From contig CAVZBZ010000003.1 in NCBI GenBank assembly GCA_963773665.1, positions 1 to 64,000 on the forward strand: 64,000 bases of DNA, given 5' to 3'. Shown here piece by piece: positions 1 to 7,242 of the stretch. Within the stretch, counting starts at the first letter, position 1; the number at the start of each line of letters is the position of its first letter. Below the pieces are notes generated by a model, which saw only the letters and a program-made list of their open reading frames with translations, was not told where the DNA came from and searched no databases. Position numbers and translations under genes: made by a program. The DNA is from DATJLY01 sp963773665. GTDB taxonomy: Bacteria; Pseudomonadota; Alphaproteobacteria; ATCC43930; CGMCC-115725.

Positions 1-48
1 GCCATAGCACCGCAATGTTGCGGTCTCCACCGCATAGCCTCACGGCCC

Positions 49-240
49 AATTGGGTTTGTTTCGTAATTCCGCCTTTCTCGCTGCATCGACGTTGCCCGC
101 CAAATTGGGTTCGTTCGGTGATTTCGTGCCTTACCCGGACGCACACCGCGGCCCTGCGCGAATTGGGTTCGTTTGGTAATTTCCGCATTTCCCGCCGCAC
201 AGGTCTCGCTGCCAAATTGGGTTCGTTCCGCAGATTCACG
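49..240. repeat. Cluster A of degenerate AATTGGGTTCGTT direct repeats
   Basis: Four copies of a roughly 24-bp unit, consensus AATTGGGTTCGTTYSG followed by an AATTTC-like end, begin near positions 49, 103, 161 and 215, so the period is 54-58 bp. The sequence between copies is GC-rich and unrelated. A second cluster of the same unit lies near 32.62-32.81 kb. Read on the minus strand the units give peptides such as KRTQF and TNPI, which recur in spurious reading frames of other genomes. Rest of the first 380 bases: a REP-like palindrome and no credible gene. Confidence 0.75.
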
Positions 241-256
241 CCAGCCCGCGATCGCT

Positions 257-323
257 GTCGTTGCGAGGAGCCAAGGCGACGAAGCAACCTTCCCGGGGAT
301 TGCTTCGCTGTGCTCGCAATGAC
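257..323. repeat. REP-like imperfect palindrome
   Basis: The left arm starts GTCGTTGCGAGGAGC and the right arm ends GCTCGCAATGAC. The arms are imperfect reverse complements, separated by a short CCCGGGG-containing loop. This matches the GTCATTGCGAGGAGC / GCTTCGCTCGCAATGAC class of dispersed intergenic palindromes common in alphaproteobacteria. It sits downstream of the epmA 3' end and could help stabilise or terminate transcripts. A half copy occurs near 13.52 kb. Confidence 0.6.
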
Positions 324-383
324 AGTAAGGAGCGCGCAACTCATAGCACGGCGCGAGGCGAATGTCACCGCTAAAAGCGTACA

Positions 384-1430
384 CTACCCGACCGGCACCC
401 AGAGCACGTCTTCGATCCGCTCGGCGCCCGCCGCCAGCATGACGAGGCGGTCGAAGCCCAGCGCGATGCCGGCGCTTTCCGGCATGTGCGATAGCGCGGC
501 CAGAAAATCTTCGTCGATCGGATAGGCGTCGCCATGAAGGGCGCGGCGTTTTGTCTGGTCGGCCAAGAAGCGGCGGCGCTGCTCGTGCGCGTCGGTGAGC
601 TCGCCAAAACCGTTGGCGAGCTCGAGGCCGCACACGTAAAGCTCGAAGCGCTCGGCGAGCCGCGCATCGCCCGGTTTCGGGCGCGCCAGCGCCGCCATCG
701 CGATCGGGTAATCGTACAGGATGGTCGGCGCGCCGATGCCGAGATTGGGTTCGATCTTGTCGAGGAAGATGCGGAAGAACAGATCCTCCCACGTATCGCC
801 CGCGTGCGGCGCGATCGCGACGGGCCGCGCCGCGCCGGCCAGAAGCGCGAGGCTCGGGCTTTCGGGATCGGGGCAGGTCGCGAGCACATCGATGCCGCAG
901 AATTTCTGAAACGCGTCCGCGACCGAAAGATACTGCCACGGCGCGGCCGGGTCGGCGGATTTGCCGCACCAGGAAAATTTCTCCTTGCCGAGCGCGGCGA
1001 GGACAAATTTCAACAGCGCCTCGCAATCCGCCATGAGGTCGCGATAGCCGGCGCCTGCCCGATACCATTCGAGCATGGTGAATTCCGGATGGTGCAGATC
1101 GCCGCGCTCGCCGTTCCGGAAGCAGTGCGCGAGCTGATAGATGCGCTCCATCCCCGCCGCCAGAAGCTTCTTCATCGCGAATTCGGGCGAAGTGTGGAGG
1201 TAGATCGCGCGCGGCGCCTCGCCCGGCTCGACGAGCCGCGTCTCGAACGCATGGAGGTGCGGCTCGAGGCCGGGGCTGCGCTGCAAGGCAGGCGTATCCA
1301 CCTCGCAGAAACCCCGATCGGCGAAAAAGACCCGGATCGCGGCAAGCGCATCCGCGCGCAGGGCGAGGTTGGCTCTTTTGCGCGCGAAATCCGCGCGCCG
1401 CCACCAGCCGTTTTCGTCGTTCGCCGTCAT
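384..1430 (-). CDS. epmA: EF-P--(R)-beta-lysine/lysine ligase EpmA (GenX/PoxA family)
   Basis: This is a class II lysyl-tRNA-synthetase-like enzyme without an anticodon-binding domain, which attaches lysine to a conserved lysine of elongation factor P. The protein has about 348 residues, usual for EpmA, and starts just before a WWRRADF segment. Class II motifs are visible: FFADRGFCEVDTPAL (motif 1), the FRNGERGDLHHPEFTMLEWY stretch (motif 2) and a C-terminal ALGFDRL (motif 3). An upstream ATG at 1493 would add 21 poor residues and leave only 19 bp to efp, so the internal ATG is preferred. Its substrate gene, efp, is divergent and adjacent, which strongly supports the role. Confidence 0.9.
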   Translation of the reverse strand: MTANDENGWWRRADFARKRANLALRADALAAIRVFFADRGFCEVDTPALQRSPGLEPHLHAFETRLVEPGEAPRAIYLHTSPEFAMKKLLAAGMERIYQLAHCFRNGERGDLHHPEFTMLEWYRAGAGYRDLMADCEALLKFVLAALGKEKFSWCGKSADPAAPWQYLSVADAFQKFCGIDVLATCPDPESPSLALLAGAARPVAIAPHAGDTWEDLFFRIFLDKIEPNLGIGAPTILYDYPIAMAALARPKPGDARLAERFELYVCGLELANGFGELTDAHEQRRRFLADQTKRRALHGDAYPIDEDFLAALSHMPESAGIALGFDRLVMLAAGAERIEDVLWVPVG

Positions 1431-1512
1431 CGCGCGCGACAGCCTATCGACAAGGGGTTGGCGGATCGAGTCCGATCGGCTAGGAACCGGCATCGTTCAA
1501 GGCTTTTGCGAC

Positions 1513-2080
1513 ATGAAGATCAACGCCATCGACATCAAGCCCGGCAATGTGCTCGAGCATCAGGGCAAGCTCTGGCTCGTGGTGAAGCGCGAGCTCATTC
1601 AGCCCGGCAAGGGCGGCGCCTTCGCGCAGATCGAAATGCGCGATTTGCGCTCGGGCAACAAGACCAACGAGCGCTTCCGCACCCAGGAAACGGTGGAGCG
1701 AGTCCGCCTCGACGAGAAGGAGATGCAGTTCCTCTATTTCGAGGGCGATCAGGCGACCTTCATGGACACCGAGACGTTCGAGCAGGTCACGGTCCTCAAG
1801 CGAGCTGATCGGCGAGCCCGCCGATTTCCTCGTCGAAGGGATGATGTGCACGATCCAGCTCTATGAAGGCGAGCCGATGTCGGTGACGATCCCGCAGAGC
1901 GTGACGATGGCGGTCGTGGAGGCCGATCCGGTGGTGAAGGGCCAGACCGCGTCGTCCTCCTACAAGCCCGGCAAGCTCGAGAACGGCCGCCGCGTCATGC
2001 TTCCGCCGCACATCGGGGCCGGCACGCGGATCGTCGTCAACACCGCCGACGGCAGCTATGTCGAACGCGCCAAGGACTAG
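1513..2080 (+). pseudogene. efp: Elongation factor P, reading frame broken by one extra base
   Basis: EF-P relieves ribosome stalling at polyproline. The N-terminal part reads MKINAIDIKPGNVLEHQGK and carries the PGKGGAF loop whose lysine (about residue 33) is the EpmA target. After VTVLK, near position 1801, the frame is lost and the rest of EF-P, from ELIGEPADFLVEGM to VERAKD, continues in the +2 frame. Deleting a single C at about 1801 restores a normal 188-residue protein whose length matches relatives across the junction. Because efp is highly conserved and the next gene has the same kind of +1 error, a sequencing or assembly indel is more likely than true gene loss. Confidence 0.85.
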
Positions 2081-2084
2081 CGCG

Positions 2085-2901
2085 ATGGCGGTCCGCTCCG
2101 CGCTCATCCATGTCATGGCGGCGGCCGCGCTCAAGGCGGCGCGCGCGCTCATCCGCGATTTCGGCGAGGTCGATCAGCTTCAGGTCTCGGTGAAGGGGCC
2201 GGGCGATTTCGTCACGAACGCCGATCTGAAGGCCGAGCGCATTTTGAAGGCCGAGTTGCAGCGGGCGCGGCCGGGCTATGGTTTCCTGCTGGAGGAGGGC
2301 GGCGAGACGGCCGGCGACGGGCGCCATCGCTGGATCGTCGATCCGCTTGGACGGCACCACCAATTTCCTGCACGGGCTGCCGTTCTTCGCGATCTCGATC
2401 GGGCTCGAGCGCGACGGCGAGCTCGTCGCCGGCGTGATCTACGAGCCGATCCGCGACGAGATGTTCTGGACCGAGAAGGGCGTGGGCGCCTACGTCAACG
2501 AGCGCCGCCTGCGCGTCTCGGGCCGGCGCCGGCTCGCCGACGCGGTGATCGGCACCGGCATGCCGTTCGCCGCGCGGGTCGATCCGCAGGTCTATCTCGC
2601 GACGCTCGCGCCGATCATGGCGGCGACGAGCGGCATCAGGCGCTATGGCGTCGCCTCGCTCGATCTCGCCTATGTGGCGGCAGGACGGCTCGACGGGTTC
2701 TGGGAGTTCGGACTGAAGCCGTGGGACATCGCGGCCGGTCTCCTGATGGTGCGCGAGGCAGGCGGCTATGCGACCGATTTCGCCGGCGGTCACGGGCTGC
2801 CCCCTTCGGGCGATGTGCTCGCCGCCAACGACCATCTCCACCCGCTGCTGATGAAGATGCTGTCGGAGGCGTTGCGCAGCGCGCGCGTCCCCGTGTCTTA
2901 A
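2085..2901 (+). pseudogene. suhB: Inositol-1-monophosphatase family protein SuhB, frame broken by one extra base
   Basis: This is a Mg-dependent phosphatase of the IMPase fold, about 271 residues if repaired. The first part (MAVRSALIHVMAAAALKAAR..., LLEEGG metal-site motif) is in one frame up to WIVDPL. The rest resumes in another frame with DGTTNFLHG and ends with the KPWDIAAG motif. The hallmark DPLDGTTNF block is split by an extra T at about 2347. It starts four bases after the efp stop, consistent with an operon. The intact motifs on both sides suggest a working gene with a sequence error, but a genuine frameshift cannot be excluded. Confidence 0.85.
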
Positions 2902-2948
2902 TTCGACCACGATTGCGCGCCACGCTTGCAATGATGGGAGCGCGGTTC

Positions 2949-2986
2949 ACCCCCACCCCAACCCTCCCCCTTCAAGGAGGAGGGGG
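2949..2986. repeat. TPTLPLQGGG-type palindromic repeat
   Basis: This is a C-rich arm (CACCCCAACCCTCCCCCTT) followed by an imperfectly complementary G-rich arm (AAGGAGGAGGGGG). The element is widespread in intergenic DNA of proteobacteria, where it is often mistranslated as a TPTLPLQGGG peptide. Here the G-rich arm lies immediately before an ATG and provides the only apparent ribosome binding site of the next gene. Confidence 0.6.
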
Positions 2987-2987
2987 A

Positions 2988-3605
2988 ATGTTATTCGCGC
3001 TCGCGGTGGCGCTTTGCCTTGCCGCGCCCGCCGTGGCGCAAGCGCCGGGCGGCGTTGCCGTCGATTACGGGGCGCTCGACACTGGCGGCCCGGCCGCGCC
3101 GGGGGATGCGGCGCCGGTCACGCTGAAGCCGCCGCTCGCGCCCGTATTGCTCACGCCGCCGCCGAAGCGCGAAATCGCGGTGCTGCCGCCGCCGCCGCGG
3201 CCGCCGGCCAAGGCCGCGACGCCGATGCCGCCGGCGCCGAAGGAGGCCGCGCCGCAACCGCAGCAGGCCGCCGCCCCCGCGGTCGTGGCGGGGCAGGCGG
3301 CAATGGTGCGGTTCGCCAAGGCCGAGACCGAGCTTCAGGCGGACGGCCGCGCGACGCTCGACCGGATCGCGCAAGTGCTGGCCGCCAATGCCAAGCTGCG
3401 GCTCGAGCTGGTGGCCCATGCGAGCGGCGATCCGGACGATCCGGTCGCGGCGCGCCGCGTGGCGCTGCAGCGGGCGGTGCAGATGCGCGCATATCTGATC
3501 GAACGCGGCGTCCAAAGCGTTCGTATGGACGTGCGCGCGCTGGGCGACCGGGATGCCGGCGAGGGTCCGCTGGACCGCGTCGATGTCGTGCTGGTCAAGC
3601 GCTGA
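2988..3605 (+). CDS. Secreted OmpA-domain protein preceding the stator pair
   Basis: The protein has about 205 residues. It opens with a signal peptide (MLFALAVALCLAAPAVAQA, cleavage after AQA), followed by a proline/alanine-rich linker (about residues 30-100, with PPPPRPPAK and PQPQQAAAP) and a C-terminal OmpA/MotB-like domain of about 95 residues (MVRFAKAETELQADGRATLDRIAQ start, LVAHASGD, VDVVLVKR end). The GHTD peptidoglycan signature is altered to AHAS, so murein binding is uncertain. The ATG follows an AAGGAGGAGGGGG sequence. The MotA/MotB-like pair lies 24 bp downstream in the same direction, which suggests a periplasmic partner of that complex. Confidence 0.7.
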   Translation: MLFALAVALCLAAPAVAQAPGGVAVDYGALDTGGPAAPGDAAPVTLKPPLAPVLLTPPPKREIAVLPPPPRPPAKAATPMPPAPKEAAPQPQQAAAPAVVAGQAAMVRFAKAETELQADGRATLDRIAQVLAANAKLRLELVAHASGDPDDPVAARRVALQRAVQMRAYLIERGVQSVRMDVRALGDRDAGEGPLDRVDVVLVKR

Positions 3606-3629
3606 GGAGGGGGCGATGGAGAAGGAACG

Positions 3630-4775
3630 GTGACCCGTCCCACCGCATATCTCGTCCGCATGGCGGCCTTCGTCATCGCCGTCGGCGCGCTCGCCGTGCT
3701 CTTCGCCCAGGCGCTCGTGCCGTATTTCATGGGCAATCCCTGGGTCAACGGCATCATCGTCGCCGTCCTCGCGATCGGCATCCTCTATATCTTCCACCAG
3801 GTGTGGCTGCTCAATCACGAGGTCGCGTGGTTCGACAAATTCCGCCGCAGCCACGGCAACCTCACGACCGAGGACATGCCGCGCCTGTTGTCGCCGATGG
3901 CGACGATGCTGGGCGCGGGCCGCGGCGGACGCGTGAGCTTGAGCCCGGTGTCGCTGCGCACGCTCCTCGACGGCATCGGCGCGCGGCTCGACGAGACGCG
4001 CGAGACATCGCGCTACATGATCGGGCTTCTGGTCTTTCTCGGGCTGCTCGGCACGTTCTACGGCTTGCTCGAGACGGTGCAATCCGTGAAAGGCGTCCTG
4101 GGCGGCCTCACTCTCGGCGGCAGCGACGTGGCGGCGGCGTTCGCCGATCTGAAGGAGCGGCTCGCGTCGCCCTTGGGCGGCATGAGCACGGCGTTCAGCG
4201 CGTCGCTCTTCGGGCTCGCCGGCTCGCTCGTGCTGGGCTTCCTCGATCTTCAGGCGGGGCTCGCGCAGAACCGCTTTTACAACGAGCTGGAAGAACAGCT
4301 TTCGGGCTACACGCGGCTCACCGGCGGGGGCCCGTCGCTCGAGCATGGCGAGACCTCGGTTCCGGCCTATATCCAGGCATTGCTCGAGCAGACCGCCGAC
4401 AGCATCGACACGCTCCAGCGCACGCTGTCGCGCGGCGAGGAAAGCCGCGCCTCCGCCAACGCGCCGCTCCTGGCCCTGGCCGAGCGGCTCGGCACCTTGA
4501 CCGACCAGATGCGCGCCGAGCAGAGCCTGCTTTTGCGCATGGCGGAACAGCAGCTCGAATTGCGCCCGGTGCTGCAAAAACTCGCCGATGCGGTCGCAGC
4601 CAATTCGTCGGGCGACGAGATGCGTTCGCACCTGCGCGCGATCGAGACCTATCTCGCGCGCATCGGCGACGATCTCTCGCAAGGGCGCGGCGAGGTGCTG
4701 AAGGAGATGCGCAGCGAGATCCGCCTCCTCGCCCGCACCATCGCCGCCATCGCCGAAGAGCCGCAGCGGTCCTAG
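3630..4775 (+). CDS. MotA/TolQ/ExbB-family proton channel subunit (non-flagellar stator)
   Basis: This 381-residue inner-membrane protein probably forms the ion-conducting ring of a stator-type motor. Hydrophobic segments lie at about 10-30, 40-62, 130-152 and 178-203. The last two, RYMIGLLVFLGLLGTFYG and GGMSTAFSASLFGLAGSLVL, resemble the MotA_ExbB channel core. Residues 225-381 form a long helical, probably coiled-coil cytoplasmic tail not found in TolQ or ExbB. The start is GTG, preceded by GAAGGA. The MotB-like gene follows after 3 bp. No flagellar or Tol genes are nearby, so the work it drives is unknown. A Zorya ZorA-type role is unlikely because ZorC/D/E are absent. Confidence 0.75.
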   Translation: MTRPTAYLVRMAAFVIAVGALAVLFAQALVPYFMGNPWVNGIIVAVLAIGILYIFHQVWLLNHEVAWFDKFRRSHGNLTTEDMPRLLSPMATMLGAGRGGRVSLSPVSLRTLLDGIGARLDETRETSRYMIGLLVFLGLLGTFYGLLETVQSVKGVLGGLTLGGSDVAAAFADLKERLASPLGGMSTAFSASLFGLAGSLVLGFLDLQAGLAQNRFYNELEEQLSGYTRLTGGGPSLEHGETSVPAYIQALLEQTADSIDTLQRTLSRGEESRASANAPLLALAERLGTLTDQMRAEQSLLLRMAEQQLELRPVLQKLADAVAANSSGDEMRSHLRAIETYLARIGDDLSQGRGEVLKEMRSEIRLLARTIAAIAEEPQRS

Positions 4776-4778
4776 GCG

Positions 4779-5870
4779 ATGGCCTATTCCTCGCGCCGCT
4801 CCGAGCGGCACAGCATCAACATCTGGCCGGGCTTCGTCGATGCGCTGTCGCAGCTCGTCATGGTCATCATCTTCGTCCTGCTGTTCTTCACGGCGGGACA
4901 GTTCTTCCTGACCGATGCGCTGTCGGGGCGCGACGCGGCGCTCAAAAAGCTGACCGACCAGATCAACCAGCTCACCGACATCCTGTCGCTCGAGCGGCAG
5001 CAGAACGCCGATCTCCAGGTCAAGCTGACGCAGCTCACGGCGGCGCTCGGCCAGTCGAACGCGGCGCGCGACGCGCTGCAAAGCCAGGTGCAGCAGCTTT
5101 CCGCCAAGCTGCAGCAGAACGACAGCGACCTCGCCGCATCGCGCGCGCGCGAGCAGGATCTCGCCTCCCGGCTTTCGGTCGAGCAGCAGCGCAGCCAGGC
5201 GGCCGAGAACGAATCCGAAGCGCGCGGGCATGAGCTCGCCCAGGCGCAGACCACGGTCGGCGATCTCTCGGCGCAGCTCGAGAACCTCAAGGCCGAGCTC
5301 GCGCGGATCGCCGACGCGCTCGACGCCGCCGAGGCCAAGAACAAGGAGCAGCAGGTCCAGCTCGCCGACCTCGGCCAACGCCTCAACCAGGCGCTCGCGA
5401 GCAAGGTCGAGGAGCTGGCGCGCTATCGCTCGGAATTCTTCGGGCGGCTGCGCCAGGTGCTGGGCGACCGGCCCGACATCCGCGTCGTCGGCGACCGCTT
5501 CGTGTTCCAGTCCGAGGTGCTGTTCGCGCCGGGGAGCGCCGCCTTGAGCCCAGCGGCGCAGCAGCGGCTTCAGCCGGTGGCGGCAGCGCTCGAGGAACTT
5601 GCGCCGAAAATCCCGAACGATCTGCCGTGGGTGCTGCAGGTTGCGGGCCATACCGACCGGCAGCCGATCGCCACCGCGCAATTCCCGTCGAACTGGGAGC
5701 TGTCGACCGCGCGCGCGCTTTCGGTGGTGCGGTATTTCGTCTCGGCCGGCATCGCGCCCGACCGGCTTTCGGCGGCGGGGTTCGGCGAATACGAGCCGAT
5801 CGACCCCGCCGACACGCCCGAGGCGTACCGCAAGAACCGCCGCATCGAGCTGAAGCTGACCGAGCGGTGA
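4779..5870 (+). CDS. MotB-like peptidoglycan-anchoring stator subunit
   Basis: The protein has 363 residues: a short cytoplasmic N-terminus, one membrane helix (about 19-42), a long coiled coil (about 45-220, rich in LQ/AQ heptads), and a C-terminal OmpA/MotB domain (about 235-360) with the murein-binding GHTD motif, NWELSTARA and the terminal RKNRRIELKL. The helix starts GFVDALSQLVMVIIF. Asp21 sits where MotB and ZorB carry their proton-binding aspartate, so the complex is probably proton-driven. The coiled coil would span an unusually large part of the periplasm. It is co-transcribed with the MotA-like gene just upstream. Confidence 0.75.
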   Translation: MAYSSRRSERHSINIWPGFVDALSQLVMVIIFVLLFFTAGQFFLTDALSGRDAALKKLTDQINQLTDILSLERQQNADLQVKLTQLTAALGQSNAARDALQSQVQQLSAKLQQNDSDLAASRAREQDLASRLSVEQQRSQAAENESEARGHELAQAQTTVGDLSAQLENLKAELARIADALDAAEAKNKEQQVQLADLGQRLNQALASKVEELARYRSEFFGRLRQVLGDRPDIRVVGDRFVFQSEVLFAPGSAALSPAAQQRLQPVAAALEELAPKIPNDLPWVLQVAGHTDRQPIATAQFPSNWELSTARALSVVRYFVSAGIAPDRLSAAGFGEYEPIDPADTPEAYRKNRRIELKLTER

Positions 5871-5927
5871 ACGCGCAAAAGCCGCAGGCCGTGCCCGAGG
5901 CTTTCGACGCGCCGTGAACGGAGCGTG

Positions 5928-6266
5928 CTAGCGGCGGCCCTTCTTGCGGCCGCCCTTGCGCTTGGCCGTGCGCTTTGCGGCCTTGCCGGTGACCTTGCGC
6001 CCGGCGGCCTTGCGGGTGGCCTTGCGCCCGGCGGCCTTGCGCCCGGCGGCCTTGCGGGTGGCGGCCTTGCGGCCCGCCTTCTTCTTTTTCGCAGCGCCCT
6101 TCTTGCGCGCCGCCTTGACGGGTGCCTTTTTCGCCGCCTTCTTCGCCTTGGCCTTGCGGCGCTTCGGCGCCTTCTTGGCCGGCGCGGGCGCCGGTGACGG
6201 CAGCGGCGGAATCAGCGGCGCCGGCTCGCCCGTTGGCGGAAAATTATTGTCGGATTCGTTCGACAT
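5928..6266 (-). CDS. Histone H1-like lysine/alanine-rich protein
   Basis: The protein has 112 residues. The first 30 are acidic and proline-rich (PPTGEPAPLIPPLPSPAPAP). The remainder is almost entirely K, R and A with repeats such as KAAGRK and KAARKKG, ending RKKGRR. Such tails bind DNA non-specifically, as in AlgP and bacterial H1-like proteins, so a nucleoid role is inferred. The coding DNA contains near-identical GGCCTTGCGCCCGGC units between about 5990 and 6070, which should make the length variable between strains. It is transcribed divergently from rpmE. Confidence 0.7.
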   Translation of the reverse strand: MSNESDNNFPPTGEPAPLIPPLPSPAPAPAKKAPKRRKAKAKKAAKKAPVKAARKKGAAKKKKAGRKAATRKAAGRKAAGRKATRKAAGRKVTGKAAKRTAKRKGGRKKGRR

Positions 6267-6357
6267 TTTGGCCTCACCCCCTGTGCCTTGCGAACCGCCC
6301 GCGATCCTATGTTACCGTTTATGGAAAGTCGAACGGAATTACGGAACCTCGGCGCGG

Positions 6358-6386
6358 TTGCGCGCGCCGCGCCGCGCGGCTATAAG
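6358..6386 (+). promoter_or_regulatory. Sigma-70-type promoter of rpmE
   Basis: TTGCGC and TATAAG are separated by 17 bp. The -10 box ends 22 bp before the rpmE ATG, giving a leader of about 15 nt that includes GAAGGAG. Predicted by eye from consensus. Confidence 0.55.
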
Positions 6387-6408
6387 CGCCGGCACGAAGG
6401 AGCGGGCG

Positions 6409-6633
6409 ATGAAGGACGGCATCCATCCCGATTATCACGAGATCACCGTCGTCATGACGGACGGGACGAGCTACACGACGCGCTCGACCTACGGCAAGGC
6501 GGGCGACACGCTAAGGCTCGATATCGATTCGAAGTCGCATCCCGCCTGGACCGGCGGACAGCAGCGCCTCGTCGACAGCGGCGGTCAGCTCGCCCGCTTC
6601 AACAAGCGCTTCCAGGGCTTCAAGATCAAGTAA
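6409..6633 (+). CDS. rpmE: 50S ribosomal protein L31
   Basis: A 74-residue L31 of the large ribosomal subunit. The sequence MKDGIHPDYHEITVVMTDGT, then STYGKAGDTLRLDIDSKSHPAWTGG, and the C-terminal FNKRFQGFKIK are typical of alphaproteobacterial L31. It has no cysteines, so it is the zinc-independent (C-minus) form. The start is set by an AAGGAGCGGGCG ribosome binding site. A monocistronic promoter is visible just upstream. Confidence 0.95.
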   Translation: MKDGIHPDYHEITVVMTDGTSYTTRSTYGKAGDTLRLDIDSKSHPAWTGGQQRLVDSGGQLARFNKRFQGFKIK

Positions 6634-7030
6634 GTCCGCGCCGCGCGAGCGCGTCGAGCCGCGCCACCCGTCCATAAAGCAGCCGCGAGCGGCCCAGGAG
6701 ATCGCTGAGCCGCGGCGGCAGGCCGTTCTGCTCCTGCTCCGCCCCGGCGATGCAGATGTCGAATTCGTCGAGCGGCTCGGCAAGCGCTTCCTCGACCGAC
6801 ATCTCGCCGCTCTGCACCGCGCGCTGCGCCAAGAGCCAAGCCATGATCCGAGTGAGCCGGGCAGTGAGCCGCATCGTTTCGGCGCACATCGCAAGGCGCG
6901 CGACCGGCGCGAGGTTTTGGCCCTCGTCGGACTCGACGCGCTCAAGATAGTCGCGCGCCTCGACGACGAGGCCCAAGGCCTCGCCATAGGTCTTGCCGAA
7001 GAACGCAGTCCCGCCCGCGATCACGCCCAT
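6626..7030 (-). CDS. rcdA: RcdA-like regulator of CtrA degradation (DUF1465)
   Basis: A 134-residue helical protein of the DUF1465 family. In Caulobacter, RcdA is an adaptor that brings substrates such as the master regulator CtrA to ClpXP. Recognisable segments are FFGKTYGEALGLVVEARDYL, CAETMRLTARLTRIMAWLLAQRAV and the terminal LSDLLGRSRLLYGRVARLD. The open frame extends upstream to 7225, but that part is arginine/proline-rich and runs into the heat-shock promoter, so the start at MGVIAGGTAFF is chosen. It converges with rpmE, overlapping its stop by a few bases. Confidence 0.75.
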   Translation of the reverse strand: MGVIAGGTAFFGKTYGEALGLVVEARDYLERVESDEGQNLAPVARLAMCAETMRLTARLTRIMAWLLAQRAVQSGEMSVEEALAEPLDEFDICIAGAEQEQNGLPPRLSDLLGRSRLLYGRVARLDALARRGLT

Positions 7031-7108
7031 CGCGCCATTCCCCGCTCGCGCCGGTTTCCTACCATCGTTCGCGCGAGGATGCGAGTCCGCCCGCCAATCG
7101 GCCAACCC

Positions 7109-7137
7109 CTTGAACGGGCGGCCGGTGCGCCTATTTG
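7109..7137 (+). promoter_or_regulatory. Candidate heat-shock (RpoH, sigma-32) promoter of hsp20
   Basis: CCCCTTGAA (core CTTGAA) followed after about 15 bp by CCTATTTG resembles the sigma-32 consensus of CTTGAA and CCCCATNT. It points at the small heat-shock gene and predicts a leader of about 100 nt, the size expected for a ROSE-type thermometer. Confidence 0.55.
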
Positions 7138-7144
7138 AAGATGG

Positions 7145-7242
7145 TCCGGGGACGCCCAGCGCGGGTCTTTCGGACGCCACACGAGCCCGGCCTTTCCGGC
7201 GGGCGTGACGGCCCATATTGCTCAAAGGAGAATGTGGTCATG
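7145..7242 (+). promoter_or_regulatory. Candidate ROSE-type RNA thermometer in the hsp20 leader
   Basis: The start-proximal sequence ATTGCTCAAAGGAGAATG can fold so that TTGCTC faces the AAGGAG ribosome binding site through weak, mismatch-rich pairing. This is the signature of ROSE elements that repress rhizobial small heat-shock genes at low temperature. Upstream, GCCCGGC and GGCGGGC (7185-7204) form a GC-rich stem with a CTTTCC loop, like the permanent hairpins preceding the thermolabile one. Inferred from sequence resemblance only. Confidence 0.5.

Noticed and set aside
49..240. Possible CRISPR array
   Set aside because: The repeat units are degenerate, spacing varies, there are only four copies and no cas genes are present.
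1369..1512. Extended N-terminus for EF-P
   Set aside because: The frame is open upstream, but the translated residues overlap epmA and do not resemble EF-P; the conserved start is MKINAIDIKPGN.
2991..5681. Long open frame on the minus strand opposite the stator genes
   Set aside because: It is an antisense artefact of high GC. Its translation is Arg/Gly/Glu-rich without domains, and the plus-strand genes have clear motifs.
2988..5870. Zorya defence system
   Set aside because: A ZorA/ZorB-like stator pair is present, but there is no ZorC, ZorD or ZorE, and the surrounding genes are housekeeping.
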